Below are positions 52,401 to 63,100 of a stretch of 64,000 nucleotides of DNA, in pieces. The notes under the pieces were generated by a model. That model was not told the origin of the DNA. It ran no database searches and saw only the letters and a list, made by a program, of their open reading frames with translations. The position numbers were made by a program, and so were the translations under genes. Position 1 is the first letter of the stretch; each line of letters begins with the position of its first letter. The stretch comes from Acidobacteriota bacterium. Its GTDB lineage: Bacteria > Acidobacteriota > Terriglobia > UBA7540. The DNA lies in assembly GCA_021838785.1 (NCBI GenBank), contig JAKCCV010000014.1, forward strand, positions 1 to 64,000, read 5' to 3'.

Positions 52401-53147
52401 TCACAGGCGGTTGATAACGCTGGCAAGATATCCCGCGCCGAAGCCGTTATCAATGTTCACCACGGCGATGTTGGAGGTGCAGCTATTGAGCATCCCCAAT
52501 AGCGCGGCAATGCCGCGAAAGCTTGCGCCGTAGCCGATGCTGGTGGGGACGGCGATGACGGGAACGGCCACCATGCCCGCCACCACGCTCGGCAACGCCC
52601 CTTCCATGCCCGCCACCACGATGACCACGCGCGCCTGGCGCAGCCGGCGGCTCTGGCTCAGGATGCGGTGAATGTTGGCGACGCCCGCGTCGTAAATCGC
52701 CTCGACGCGGTTGCCCATCACCTCCGCCGTGACCACCGCTTCTTCGGCCACGGGAATGTCGGAAGTTCCCGCGCTCACCACCACGATTTTCCCTTTACCG
52801 CGAAGCTTTTTGTCCCGCAGCAGGGCAATCGCTCCCGAAGCCGGATGAAATTGGACCGAAGGGTTAAGGCGGCGGAGCCGCTCGGCCACTTCCTGGTTGG
52901 AGCGTGTAATCAGGATGTTGTGCCGGTTGCGTAACATGCGCCGCACGATGCCCTCGATCTGTCGGGGCGTTTTGCCCCGCCCGAAGACCACTTCGGGAAA
53001 TCCCTGGCGCAGGGAACGGTGATGGTCAATGCGGGCGTAACCGATGTTTTCAAAAGGCAGGTTGCGCAGACGATCCACCGCTTCTTCGACCGGCAGTTGG
53101 CCAAGGCGAACCTTGCGTAGCATGGCCCGGATTTCTTCTGGGGTCAT
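52401..53147 (-). CDS. larB: Nickel-pincer cofactor biosynthesis protein LarB
   Basis: LarB carboxylates nicotinic acid adenine dinucleotide to P2CMN, the first step of the nickel-pincer nucleotide cofactor used by lactate racemase. The 248-residue protein has the N-terminal [24 protein letters not shown] and the AIR-carboxylase-like C part ([56 protein letters not shown]). GGAGGGA precedes ATG 53147. LarC and LarE partners are not in this window, so the pathway must be completed elsewhere or the family member has another role. Confidence 0.93.
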   Translation of the reverse strand: MTPEEIRAMLRKVRLGQLPVEEAVDRLRNLPFENIGYARIDHHRSLRQGFPEVVFGRGKTPRQIEGIVRRMLRNRHNILITRSNQEVAERLRRLNPSVQFHPASGAIALLRDKKLRGKGKIVVVSAGTSDIPVAEEAVVTAEVMGNRVEAIYDAGVANIHRILSQSRRLRQARVVIVVAGMEGALPSVVAGMVAVPVIAVPTSIGYGASFRGIAALLGMLNSCTSNIAVVNIDNGFGAGYLASVINRL

Positions 53148-53290
53148 TAGGGAAATCCCTCCACTCTCGAGTCGCAGCGCTCGACCGGCGGAGTCGCTGC
53201 TCCCTGCTTAAATCATTGCGGCTTACCCACAGTATAGCAGCCTGCGCGTTCAAGAGGCTTTCTTGACTTGGCAGACGAGCGTAGCGGACA

Positions 53291-53950
53291 ATGCCTGCTA
53301 TGCGCAGAGGCGCGCCCCGCAATCTGAAAACCGTTGTTTTAGGTGTGACCGGAGCCAGCGGAGCAAGGTTTGCCCGATGCGCCTTACAGATGTTGGAGTC
53401 CGATGAGCGGGTTGGAAAGATTCACCTGGTCATTTCCGGGGCGGGGCTCAAGGTATTGCGCAGCGAACTCGATCTGACCGTCTCGCGCACCGAGACGCTG
53501 GCCACGGCGCTTGCGGCGCGGCCCGTCTCCAAAACAGAGCTTCTGCTCGATTCCGATATTGGCGCTTCCATTGCCAGCGGCTCCTACCACCATGACGGCA
53601 TGATTATCCTCCCGTGCAGCACCGGGTGCCTGGCACAGATTGCGCACGGCTTTTCACAGACCCTCATCGAGCGCGCGGCCGACGTTTGCTTGAAGGAGCG
53701 GCGCAAGCTGATTTTGGCGGTTCGCGATACGCCTTTGAGCCGCGTCCACCTGCAGAACATGCTGCTGGCACAGGAAGCGGGCGCAGAGATCTTCCCCATC
53801 ATGCCGTCGTACTACCATCAGCCGCGAACGATTGAGGATTTAGTCACGCAATTCTGCTGCCGCGTGCTGGCGCACCTTGGACTGGACCAAGCCGTCCAGT
53901 TTCGATGGGAGGGCGAAAAGCCAGCCCCAAAGACCAAAATCACCCGATGA
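53291..53950 (+). CDS. ubiX: UbiX-family flavin prenyltransferase
   Basis: This is a homo-oligomeric flavoprotein that makes prenylated FMN for UbiD-type decarboxylases. The 219-residue protein has VVLGVTGASGARFARCALQML (FMN-binding GxTGASG), the DIGASIASGSYHHDGMIILPCSTGCLAQIAHG segment and RDTPLSRVHLQNMLLAQEAGAEIFP. No UbiD is in the window. With the nearby MqnP-like prenyltransferase this fits futalosine-route menaquinone synthesis, which uses UbiX/UbiD-type decarboxylation; the link is by position only. It overlaps the next gene by 4 bp. Confidence 0.93.
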   Translation: MPAMRRGAPRNLKTVVLGVTGASGARFARCALQMLESDERVGKIHLVISGAGLKVLRSELDLTVSRTETLATALAARPVSKTELLLDSDIGASIASGSYHHDGMIILPCSTGCLAQIAHGFSQTLIERAADVCLKERRKLILAVRDTPLSRVHLQNMLLAQEAGAEIFPIMPSYYHQPRTIEDLVTQFCCRVLAHLGLDQAVQFRWEGEKPAPKTKITR

Positions 53951-54387
53951 TCATCCGAGCCGCTATCATCATGCTTTCGCTGGTCGGCTTGGGGGACGCC
54001 ATTTACTTTACCTTCGCTTATTATGGCCGGGTGCGCAAGGCGGCTTGGGTGCCGACGATTCTCTGCGCGCGGGAAGGCTCCAACTGCGTGACCGTGGTTC
54101 AGACGCCTTGGGCGCGGGTGTTCGGCGTGCCCAACTCGCTGCTCGGCATCGTCTATTATCTTACGCTGGCAGCTTGGGCGCTGATGGGCCCGCGAGTGGA
54201 CTTGCAGCTTGCGGGCGCGGTGGTTCCTCTGAGATGGTTTTTTCTGGCGGCCAGTGGGGTGACGGTTTTACTGGGTTCCTATTTGATTTATGCGCTCTTA
54301 AGGAAGCTTCACACGCACTGCCCGCTCTGCTATCTGGCGCACGGCATCAACGCCGTGTTGTTGGGGTTGTTGTTCTTGTTTCGTTGA
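53947..54387 (+). CDS. Vitamin K epoxide reductase (VKOR) family protein
   Basis: This membrane thiol oxidoreductase of about 146 residues with four helices has the redox pairs Cys40/Cys47 (LCAREGSNCVTV) and CPLC (125/128), plus VPNSLLGIVYYL. VKOR homologues regenerate disulfide-forming proteins in the periplasm by passing electrons to quinone. It overlaps ubiX by 4 bp (ATGA). The nearby menaquinone genes would supply its acceptor. Confidence 0.9.
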   Translation: MIIRAAIIMLSLVGLGDAIYFTFAYYGRVRKAAWVPTILCAREGSNCVTVVQTPWARVFGVPNSLLGIVYYLTLAAWALMGPRVDLQLAGAVVPLRWFFLAASGVTVLLGSYLIYALLRKLHTHCPLCYLAHGINAVLLGLLFLFR

Positions 54388-54514
54388 AAGTGGCGGCAAG
54401 ATTTGTCAGCCCGGCGCGTGCCGGACGATGGTCGGCCGAGTGGGGTGCGGCGGCTTATCAAGGCCGAGGAGCACGCTTTTGCGTGGCCCTCGATAGGTTG
54501 GCAGAGGAGGATGC

Positions 54515-56317
54515 GTGCTGAACAAGGCTTCATGCGGGAAAGCGCATAGGGCGGGCCGGCGAGATTTTCTCTCGACCTGCACGCGCGGAATGGCCTGGTC
54601 GGGCTTGGCGGCTCTTGGGCTTAACGGGCCAATTGAGATGGCGGTGGCCACAACGGAGCCCCGAACGGTCGGGCCCATCTCCTCAACTCGCGGTTCGGCG
54701 AACGCCGTCCCGGCAACGTCGTTGCAACTCCTCGGCCTGATGGCGGATGCCGCCCGCGTGCCGGAGGATATATCCTATTATCGTCGCTTGATAGATTTCT
54801 GCCGAGACTGGAAGCTGAACGCCCTGCTGCTCTCCCTCACGGATGACCAGGGTTGCGCGCTACGGTTTAAGAGCCACCCGGAGCTGCTCACTCATGCCCA
54901 TGCGCTCACACCGCGCGAGGCGCGGGAGTTGGCTGAATACGGCGAGCGGCGCGGCGTCGAGCTCATTCCGATTATCGAGTCCTTTGGCCACACGCGCTAC
55001 ATTACGGGGGTGCCGCGATGGGCCCACTTAGCCGACCAGCCGCCGGACGAAAAAGGACACTTTGATGGCATCATTCCGGTGTCACCGGAAACGCTGCGCC
55101 TGATGACCGATCTCTATCGCGAGACGGCTGCGATCTTCCCGTCGCGCTATCTTCACGGCGGCTGCGACGAGGTGCATTGGGGCGGATCCAAACTGTCGCA
55201 GGAGGCGCTGCGAACCCGTTCGCGAGTGGAAATCTGGGCGGATTATCTCAATTCGCTCGATCAAGTGGCGCGCGGCTTCGGAAAGGATTTTGTTGTCTGG
55301 GGCGATTACGTTTTGCACAAAGAGCCGGGCATCCTACCGCGATTGCGCAAGGACATCATCGTCATGGACTGGCAGTATTACCAGGTGGATCCGCGGCCGC
55401 TCCAGGAGGCGGCGCGGAAAGTGATGGCAACGGGACTGCGAGCGATTGGAGCGCCGGCGGTCATCTCCTGCCGGTGGGGGCCACGGCCCGGCCTGAGCGC
55501 GCTCGAAAACATCGCCGCTTATGCGGAGGCTTATCGGAGCCTCCATCACCCCGGAGCTCTGGGCGTGATTGTCACCAACTGGATTCCCTGCCGTTATCTC
55601 CAAAACTCCATTTGGGACAGCTTTGCCTACGCCGCTATCGCTCTGCGCGAAGGGGCTGCTCGGGCGCGAGCCGCGGCGTTCCCGGCATTCGTCGAAAAGC
55701 ATTACGGGGCACGTTGGAATGACCACTGGGCCGACATCTTCACCACGATTTATGAGCTGGCGCCCCCCAAGCCACCCTGCGCTCCGCCGTGGATGCAACC
55801 CACGCTGCCGATTCCCTGGCGAAACGTGGAGGAACTAAGAGCTGCGGCCAGCGCCGACCACGGCGTCGAACCCCCGTGGGGGCATTTGCTGGCACAGATC
55901 GTCATGGCAGAGGATTCGGTGCGGAAGAATTCGCGTGATTTTCGTTCTTTCCGTTTGACGGCGGAATACCTGGATTACGTGTTCTGGCGGCAAAGCGTGG
56001 TCGCCGACCTAGCTCGAAGACGCCCCGACGACGCTGCCGCGGCGCGGTTGATTCGGCTGATTGCCGAGCGCGACCGCCATCTTTTGAGTCGCCTGAGCGC
56101 CGACTGGAACGAAGGCCGGCCGCCCGACGCCGCCAGCAGGCTGAGGCCGGTGTTCGACTTCGGGCCGGGAGATCAATTGGTTTTCACGTTCAGCCAGGCC
56201 ACGGCGTTCTCGGCGCAACTTGCGAAACAGCCAGAGCAATTCACCCGCGCGCTGGTCGCCGCGCCGTCGTCCATGACGTTCGGGATGGCGCCGCGGGCGG
56301 TGGCAAATTCCGTCTGA
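54515..56317 (+). CDS. GH20-like beta-N-acetylhexosaminidase, Tat-exported
   Basis: This 600-residue protein has a twin-arginine signal (AHRAGRRDFLSTCTRGMAW). The catalytic domain has the GH20 TIM-barrel pattern (YYRRLIDFCRDWKLNALLLSLTDDQGC; IPIIESFGHTRYI) and the Asp-Glu pair of substrate-assisted catalysis in HGGCDEVHWGG (218/219). It probably removes beta-N-acetylglucosamine or galactosamine residues outside the cytoplasm; fungal or peptidoglycan glycans are possible. GTG 54515 lies 4 bases after GAGGAGG. The canonical GH20 N-terminal domain is short here. Confidence 0.85.
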   Translation: MLNKASCGKAHRAGRRDFLSTCTRGMAWSGLAALGLNGPIEMAVATTEPRTVGPISSTRGSANAVPATSLQLLGLMADAARVPEDISYYRRLIDFCRDWKLNALLLSLTDDQGCALRFKSHPELLTHAHALTPREARELAEYGERRGVELIPIIESFGHTRYITGVPRWAHLADQPPDEKGHFDGIIPVSPETLRLMTDLYRETAAIFPSRYLHGGCDEVHWGGSKLSQEALRTRSRVEIWADYLNSLDQVARGFGKDFVVWGDYVLHKEPGILPRLRKDIIVMDWQYYQVDPRPLQEAARKVMATGLRAIGAPAVISCRWGPRPGLSALENIAAYAEAYRSLHHPGALGVIVTNWIPCRYLQNSIWDSFAYAAIALREGAARARAAAFPAFVEKHYGARWNDHWADIFTTIYELAPPKPPCAPPWMQPTLPIPWRNVEELRAAASADHGVEPPWGHLLAQIVMAEDSVRKNSRDFRSFRLTAEYLDYVFWRQSVVADLARRRPDDAAAARLIRLIAERDRHLLSRLSADWNEGRPPDAASRLRPVFDFGPGDQLVFTFSQATAFSAQLAKQPEQFTRALVAAPSSMTFGMAPRAVANSV

Positions 56318-56337
56318 AGGAAAGGGCTCAACAAGCG

Positions 56338-57252
56338 ATGGAAGAAATCTTCTCAAATCCCAAACCGATGCCCGAGCCGAGAGGGTCTCTTGCTGCTTTG
56401 GGTCATAAAATCCGGGTGACGCTCGAGATGATAAAGTTCGAGCACTCGATTTTCGCTCTGCCGTTCGCATTGGTGGGCGCAATGCTGGCGGTTCATGGTT
56501 GGCCCACGTGGAGTCAGATTTTCTGGCTGATAGTCGCTATGGTCGCGGCGCGAAGCGCAGCCATGACGTTCAATCGCATCGTTGATCGTGACATGGATTC
56601 GCTCAACCCGCGCACGCGGATGAGAGCCTTGCCCGCCGGCCGGCTGAGCGTGCAATTCGCCGTGGCGTTTACCGTGGTTTCCTGCGCTGTCCTGGTCCTT
56701 TCGGCGTGGGAGCTGAATCCATTGGCGTTCAAATTATCTCCGGTGGCCTTGGCGATTTTGCTGCTCTATTCCTATGCCAAGCGTTTCACGTTGTTCACCC
56801 ACCTCATACTCGGCTTTGCCGACGGACTGTCCCCCGTGGCTGCCTGGATTGCGATGCGGGGCGACGTTAGCTGGAGCGCCATCTTGCTCGGGGCAGCGGT
56901 GGCGCTGTGGGTGACGGGTTTTGACCTGATTTATGCTTGCCAGGATGTGGAGTTTGACCGGTCTCACGGCATCTATTCGGTTCCGAGCCGCTTTGGGGTG
57001 GCCACGGCGCTCTACCTGTCCCTCTTCTTTCACTCGGGGATGTTGGTGCTGCTCGCGGAAGTGGCCCGTCGAGAGCACCTGGGAGTTTTTGCCTGGGTTG
57101 GTCTTGCCCTGGTGGGAATGCTCTTGGCTTACGAACATTGGCTCGTGCGACCCAAGGACCTTTCTCGCCTCAACGCGGCGTTTTTCACCGTCAACGGCTA
57201 CATCAGCATCCTTTTCTTCATTACCTGGGCCGCCGACCTGTGGGTCCATTGA
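56338..57252 (+). CDS. mqnP: UbiA-family prenyltransferase, MqnP-like
   Basis: This polytopic membrane protein of 304 residues attaches a polyprenyl chain to an aromatic quinone precursor. The two Asp-rich motifs are NRIVDRDMDSLNPRTRMRALP and DLIYACQDVEFDRSHGIYSVP. The N terminus (IKFEHSIFALPFALVGAMLA) and the ending are typical of the 4-hydroxybenzoate/1,4-dihydroxy-6-naphthoate subgroup. UbiX 3 kb upstream supports a menaquinone role. The symbol reflects subgroup resemblance, not proof. Confidence 0.85.
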   Translation: MEEIFSNPKPMPEPRGSLAALGHKIRVTLEMIKFEHSIFALPFALVGAMLAVHGWPTWSQIFWLIVAMVAARSAAMTFNRIVDRDMDSLNPRTRMRALPAGRLSVQFAVAFTVVSCAVLVLSAWELNPLAFKLSPVALAILLLYSYAKRFTLFTHLILGFADGLSPVAAWIAMRGDVSWSAILLGAAVALWVTGFDLIYACQDVEFDRSHGIYSVPSRFGVATALYLSLFFHSGMLVLLAEVARREHLGVFAWVGLALVGMLLAYEHWLVRPKDLSRLNAAFFTVNGYISILFFITWAADLWVH

Positions 57253-57313
57253 GTTTTCGGGCTGCGGACGATTGGCCAGACCGACAGCCGAACCGACGGA
57301 GCCCGCAATCTGC

Positions 57314-57580
57314 TTATTGGATTCGGTGAGGGGACTCGATTTCGCGGAAAACCAGGGAGTCAAAGATGGCCAGGACGTGCTTGCGGTAATTCAGCATGCG
57401 CTCGACCATGGGCTTTGACCACGGCTCGCGCAACGCCAGTTGTTGCCAGCGATGAAGAATGTGCGGAGGCACGTCAATATCGGCTCGAAGCTTCTCGAGC
57501 GGCTGGCCGCGTAGAAAGAGACCGTAAAAGAAGGCGGCTTCCTGTTGCGGTTCGGCGAGCGCGTTGTCGTAAATTTCCAT
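57314..57580 (-). CDS. Conserved small protein, likely helical
   Basis: This 88-residue protein has EAAFFYGLFLRGQPLEKLRADIDVPPHILHRWQQLA, a helix-turn-helix-like region, and ERMLNYRKHVLAIFDSLV. The pattern recurs, as I recall, in short acidobacterial proteins of unknown function. It could bind nucleic acid. It is monocistronic, between mqnP-like and GH42 genes. Confidence 0.65.
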   Translation of the reverse strand: MEIYDNALAEPQQEAAFFYGLFLRGQPLEKLRADIDVPPHILHRWQQLALREPWSKPMVERMLNYRKHVLAIFDSLVFREIESPHRIQ

Positions 57581-57679
57581 GCCCGTTCAACTTCCTCAAA
57601 AGCTCATTCTAATGCGAATTTCGCCCTCCGGCAAAACGTCCTTGCCGCCCCCCTGCGGCTAAAGCCCCATCTTACACCA

Positions 57680-57742
57680 ATTGTCAAGCCCCGCAGGCTG
57701 GTTGTCTTGGTGTTGACACGGGGCGCTTCCGGGGTTGACAAT
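57680..57742. promoter_or_regulatory. Inverted repeat upstream of the GH42 gene, possible operator
   Basis: ATTGTCAAGCCCC (57680-57692) and GGGGTTGACAAT (57731-57742) are inverted arms with one extra base. TTGACA occurs at 57713-57718 and again within the right arm (57735-57740), so the repeat could overlap a promoter for the gene starting at 57797. No clear -10 was identified. Confidence 0.35.
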
Positions 57743-57796
57743 CTGGAGCGCGTCAGCATCCGCTGAAGCGCAGTCATCACTTCCAGGAGGTCAACC

Positions 57797-59902
57797 ATGA
57801 GAGCTTGGAGGAAGACATGGGTCGCGGTCGTAAGCGTTTTCATTCTGGCGTCCCCTCTGCTCGGCGGGCCGCAGTCCTCTTCGCCCCGACCGTTCAACTT
57901 GATTCGATGGAATCACGGCAAATTCATTTTCGGCGTGGATTACTATCCCGAGGCCTGGCCGGAAAGCCAGTGGGAAAAAGATGCGGAGATGATGCAAGCC
58001 GCGGGCATCAATTTTGTCCGCATGGGGGAGTTTGACTGGGTGAAGATGGAGCCGGAGGAAGGTCACTTTGATTTCTCGTGGCTCGATCGCGCGTTAAAGA
58101 TTCTGAGCGCACACGGCATCCATGCCGTCCTGGGAACGCCAACCGCGGCCCCGCCCGCTTGGCTGTATGCCGAATATCCCGATATTGCCGCCGTGAATGC
58201 CGAGGGCATCCGCTATCGTTTCGGCTCGCGCCGAAATTATTGCCTCAACAACCCGCATTTCCTCCAAGCGACGCGGCAGATCGTCACGGCGCTGGCCGAG
58301 CATTACAAAAACAACCCCGCCGTCATCGGCTTCCAAATTGACAACGAACTGGGCAATCCGTACTGCTTTAACCGTTACTGCCTGGCCGCTTTCCAAAACT
58401 GGTGCCGCAACAAATATAAAACGCTTGATGCGCTCAACCGGGCCTGGGGAACCGTGTTCTGGGGGCAGACCTACACGGCATGGTCCCAAATTCCTCTGCC
58501 CTGGAACACGCTTTTTGGCGTCCACAATCCGAGCTTGGCGCTCGATTATGATCGCTTCTTCAATGATTCGACGAAAAGTTATTTGGAACTTCAGGCCAGG
58601 ATTTTGCGGCGCATTGCTCCGAACAAGGCCATCACGACCAACGAGATGGGGTTGTTCGACGCCATTGACTACTCGAAGCTCAACACGGCCCTCGATTTTG
58701 TCGCTTGGGACAATTACCCGATGTTCGACCAGAATCACTCCAACTACTTTGGGCCGGCGCTCGCCCACGATCTGATGCGAGGGTCGAAGAACAATCAGAA
58801 CTTTATGGTCATGGAAGAAGAGGCCGGCTTGCCCGGCTGGACGATGTTTTGGGGGCATCAGGCACCGGCGGCACTCTATCGCGTGTGGGCTTATCAGGCG
58901 GTAGCCCATGGCGCCGACGGGGTTTGTTTCTTCCGCTGGCGCACTTCCACTTACGGGACCGAGCAGTATTGGCAGGGCGTTCTTGATCAGGATAGCTATC
59001 CAAACGCGCGTTATCGCATCATCGCCCGCATGGGAAAGGAGATTCAGCGGCTGACGCCGGTTCTGGAAGGCTCGCACGTCGTTTCAAAGGTCGCCCTGTT
59101 GGTTTCCCCGGATAGCCGATGGGCGTTTCACATTCAACCGCTGACGAAAGGCTTCAATTACAACCGCCAGCTCTACCGTTACTACGACGCCTTTCGCCGT
59201 CGGGCCGTCAATGTGGATGTGGTGTTCCCGCAAGACAACTTTTCCGCCTACAAGGTCTTGGTAGCTCCTTCGCTTTTCGTGGTGAATGCGGAGCTGGTCC
59301 GCAAGCTGACGCAATTTGTCCGTGGCGGGGGCCTCCTGATCCTGACCTATCGTTCCGGCGTCAAGGACTCGCATAACGTTTATACCACGCTGACGCTGCC
59401 CGGCCGCCTGGCCCCGCTGGTCGGCATTGCCATTCACAATTACGATCCTGAAACCACCCAGCAACAGAAAATTGTCATGAGCAACGGCACCAGCTATCCG
59501 GCGGACGTCTGGTTTGACATCTTAACCCCGACAAGCGCGCGCGTGCTGGCAACTTACGGGGAGGATTTTTACGCCGGCAAGCCAGCGGTTACGATCAACC
59601 GCTATGGCCGCGGGGCGGTCATCTATGTGGGCACGGAGCCACGGTCGAGCAGATTCTACAGCGGGCTCGTCCAACTCGTCGCGCGGCGAACCGGATTGGC
59701 GCTCGGTCCCAAGCTGCCGAACGGGGTTGAAATGGCGACACGGCAAAAAGCCGGTGAGAAAATCATCTTCCTTCTCAACTACACGAGTCAGCCCCAGTCG
59801 GTGGACGTAGGTGCGGTCACTCGTAATGCGTTGACGGGTCAAGCTGAGAACGAAAGCGTCCCGATTCCTCCTTACGATGTTCGAGTGCTGACTCGGCGTT
59901 GA
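57797..59902 (+). CDS. Exported GH42 beta-galactosidase
   Basis: It hydrolyses terminal beta-galactosides. The 701-residue protein has a signal peptide (WVAVVSVFILASPLLGG), the GH42 barrel (FGVDYYPEAWPESQWEKDAEMM; VLGTPTAAPPAWLYAEYPDI), catalytic acid/base Glu184 in FQIDNELGN and nucleophile near Glu340 (FMVMEEEAG), a beta-galactosidase trimerisation domain (KVALLVSPDSRWAF; VLVAPSLFVV) and a C-terminal domain (FLLNYTSQPQSVDVG). AGGAGG precedes ATG 57797. With the GH20-like enzyme it suggests use of plant or microbial glycans. Confidence 0.94.
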   Translation: MRAWRKTWVAVVSVFILASPLLGGPQSSSPRPFNLIRWNHGKFIFGVDYYPEAWPESQWEKDAEMMQAAGINFVRMGEFDWVKMEPEEGHFDFSWLDRALKILSAHGIHAVLGTPTAAPPAWLYAEYPDIAAVNAEGIRYRFGSRRNYCLNNPHFLQATRQIVTALAEHYKNNPAVIGFQIDNELGNPYCFNRYCLAAFQNWCRNKYKTLDALNRAWGTVFWGQTYTAWSQIPLPWNTLFGVHNPSLALDYDRFFNDSTKSYLELQARILRRIAPNKAITTNEMGLFDAIDYSKLNTALDFVAWDNYPMFDQNHSNYFGPALAHDLMRGSKNNQNFMVMEEEAGLPGWTMFWGHQAPAALYRVWAYQAVAHGADGVCFFRWRTSTYGTEQYWQGVLDQDSYPNARYRIIARMGKEIQRLTPVLEGSHVVSKVALLVSPDSRWAFHIQPLTKGFNYNRQLYRYYDAFRRRAVNVDVVFPQDNFSAYKVLVAPSLFVVNAELVRKLTQFVRGGGLLILTYRSGVKDSHNVYTTLTLPGRLAPLVGIAIHNYDPETTQQQKIVMSNGTSYPADVWFDILTPTSARVLATYGEDFYAGKPAVTINRYGRGAVIYVGTEPRSSRFYSGLVQLVARRTGLALGPKLPNGVEMATRQKAGEKIIFLLNYTSQPQSVDVGAVTRNALTGQAENESVPIPPYDVRVLTRR

Positions 59903-60136
59903 GCGATGCGCGGCGATGTGGGCGAGCAAGAACCGCTAATTTCCAACGAATGGAGCGCGGACCGCATCGGAGGAATCGCAAAATACACGGAGGATGTTAT
60001 GCCTGGTCAACCGCGGGCGTCGAAGCCCACTGGCCATCGAGCGCCTTTCCGCTTTGGTTACTGTCGCCGGCTCATTCGGCGGCGCGGCGGCATCGCCTGA
60101 ACGAACGCCGGTGACGCTCCGCCTTCTCTAATCCCA

Positions 60137-63100
60137 TCATTTAGCTTTGCGGCTTTTCCTCATGCCGCCGGCCGAGGGAGCGTCGGCTGAAAATTGAGAG
60201 TTGTAGTCTGGGTACGGAGGATGTGGAACGATGTGGAACGGATGGGCCTTCAACTCCCGCATGGCGATTTGGACGGCGGTTTGCAACTGAGGGTCCTGTC
60301 CTTGACGCCAGAGTTCTGGATTCATTGACACTTTGACGTCTGGGGTGACGCCATGATTTTCCACGTCCCATTTCCCATTCGGGAAATAGATAGCTCCCTC
60401 GGGCGCGGTGACCATCGTGCCGTCCATGAGAACGGGATATCGGCCGATGCCAACCAGCCCTCCCCACGTGCGCGTGCCGACCAGCGTGCCCACATGTTCC
60501 TGCTTAAAGGTATAAGGCAGGTAATCGCCGCCGGAACCGGCAAAGTGATTGGCAATCATGACTTTGGGGCCAAAAATAGCAGCCGGAGTGACCTCAATAT
60601 GACCGTGGCGGGCAAGCCAGAAACTGAGCACCGGCTGCTGTAGCTTATCAATAACGTAGTTGGCCAGCAGACCACCGTGGTTGAATCGCTCATCCACGAT
60701 CACGCCCTTTTTACCGATTTGTGAGAAAAAATAGCGGTTGAAATAGGTCCAGCCTCCCTCATACGTATCCGGCAGGTACACGTAGGCCAGTTGGCCGTGG
60801 CTGAGCTGTTTCACCAACATGCGGTTGTGATGAACCCAGGCGCGCTTCCGCAAGGCCAACTCACTGGCAACAGGCACGACGGTGACTTGCCGCGAGTCCG
60901 TCCCGTCGGGATTGGGACCAACGGTCAGCACCACTTGCTTGCCCGCCGTTTGTTGGAAAAAGGAATAGATATTTTCGGTGCCGTAAACCGGTCGGCCATT
61001 GACGGCGAGCAAATAATCACCCACTTTCACGTTGATGCCGGGTTGAGTGAGCGGAGCGTGCAGTCCGGGATTCCAATTTTCGCCACTGTAGATGCGCGAA
61101 AAGCGATAGCGGTTATGGTCAATCGTGTAATCGGCGCCCAACAACCCGACAGGCGTCGGATGCGGCGCGCTGAGGGGTGCGCCTTCCAAGAAAAGGTGGG
61201 AGACCGTGAGATTGCCCAGCATGTCATGGAACAGGTAGCCCAAATCAGCGCGGGTTTCGACTCCGGGAAGAAAACGCGCATAGTAGCGCTCGGCGGCCGA
61301 GAGGTTGAGGCCATTAAACTGGGGCGAATAGAAGTAGGATTGCTCGATGCGCCAGACCTCATAGTACATTTGGCGCCATTGTTTCAGCGGGTTGACGCGC
61401 ACCTTGAGGTGGGCGGTGCGCAGGACGCGGGCGCCGTGGGTCACGTGGAGAGTCGCGGGGACGATCTTCCACTCATGGCCCTGCTCGATCAGCATGTGCT
61501 TGCCATCGGCGGACAGAACGAATTGCTTGATGACGGGGAGCACCAACTTCGCTTTCCGGCTCTTTACGGTGAACCGATAGAGGGAAAGCGCCGGATGGTC
61601 AGGGCGGCTTTCGGCCACCACGGGCCCGGCGGTGAGCCACAGAACTCCGGGCCCGGAAACCTCCAGGTCCTTGTAGTCGCGGGGTGGCATGGGAAGGGCA
61701 AGAATGCGCTGGCTCAGGCCCGCAAAATCAATGGTTACTTTGGCGGGTTTGACCGGCGCGGTTTTTTTCTCACCCGCTTTGGCTGGGGCCTTTGGGGGCG
61801 CGGTCTTTTCCTCGCCGGGCCGCGGCGCCAGCGGCGAGGGAATGTTCGAGCGGAGCACCGCCAGGTAGGGGCTGTAAACCGTGGGATGGTCAATGGCAGA
61901 AAGATCGCCGACCTCGCCGCCCGTGTCCGGGTTGGTGCTGGCCAAGAAGTACAGATATTTGCCGCTTGGATCGAAGCGCGGGATTTCCGCGTCGCTCATT
62001 CCGTCAGTGATTTGCGTGGATTTGCCGGAAGCGAGCGAATAGACGAAGATGGCATGAATCTCGTTCGGCAGAATGTTCGTATAGGCGAGCCAACGACTGT
62101 CGGCGGACCAGGCGGCGTAGAAGGGGCGGCCCGATTCGTCGTAGTAGCGCGTGGCCACGAGCGTAAGCTGGTTGGTCTTTACGTTCACTATCCACAAATG
62201 CTGGGCGATGTCGTTCAACGCGATGTAGCGGCTGTTGGGCGACCAGACCGGATGGTAAAAATACGTGGGATGGGAGCCAAGAGGAATTTTGTGGATCGGG
62301 CCAATGCCGTTTTGCGGGCTGATGTAAAGCTGGTATTGTCCCGAGGCATCGGAAAAGTAGGCAATCCATTTGCCGTCGGGCGACCAAGCCGGATAGCGTT
62401 CGCAGGCGCCGGTCGTTCGGGTGATGTCTTGGGCGTTGCCGTGCTTTGCAGGAACCGTCAAAATATCACAATGCGCCTGAAAGACGGCGCGGACGCCGTG
62501 GGGGGAAATGCCGGGATGAACGAGCGCATGGGCGACGTTATCCCAGTGGGGCTGCGCGGAGGGGAAATCGGCGCGCAGCGTGACGTGGACACGCCGAATC
62601 TTCCCTGACTTCACATCCAGCAGGAACAGCTTGCCCATTTCCGCGTAAACGATGGCCGGACGCGAGGTGTCGAGCGCTCCCGCGCTGGCGGAGAGAATGT
62701 CGTGGCCGTCGTCGGGAGAAACCGGCTGCACGCTTTTCGATGCCAATCGGTAGCGGTAGAGACGAAAATGACCCCCCGTGCGGTCCGACAAAAAGTAGAT
62801 GGCATGGCCGACCCACATCGGGTCCATGTTGTTGCTGTTGCCTCGCGGCAGCGTCACCACGCTCGAATTCCTCAGCAAAGCGATGCGGATGCGCGCTTCC
62901 ATGCCGCCGCGATAATGTTTCCAGGTTTCAAACAGCGTATGATTGCGGAAAGGGACGTAGGCCAGGCGCTGCCCGTGCGGAGAATAGGAACCCTGCGTGG
63001 CCCACGGCAACGGCAGCGGGGTGGGAAGGCCGCCGTGAATCGAAACCGTGAACAGTTGGAAGTAGAGCGGGTCCACGCTGTACCGGTTGGAACGAAACAG

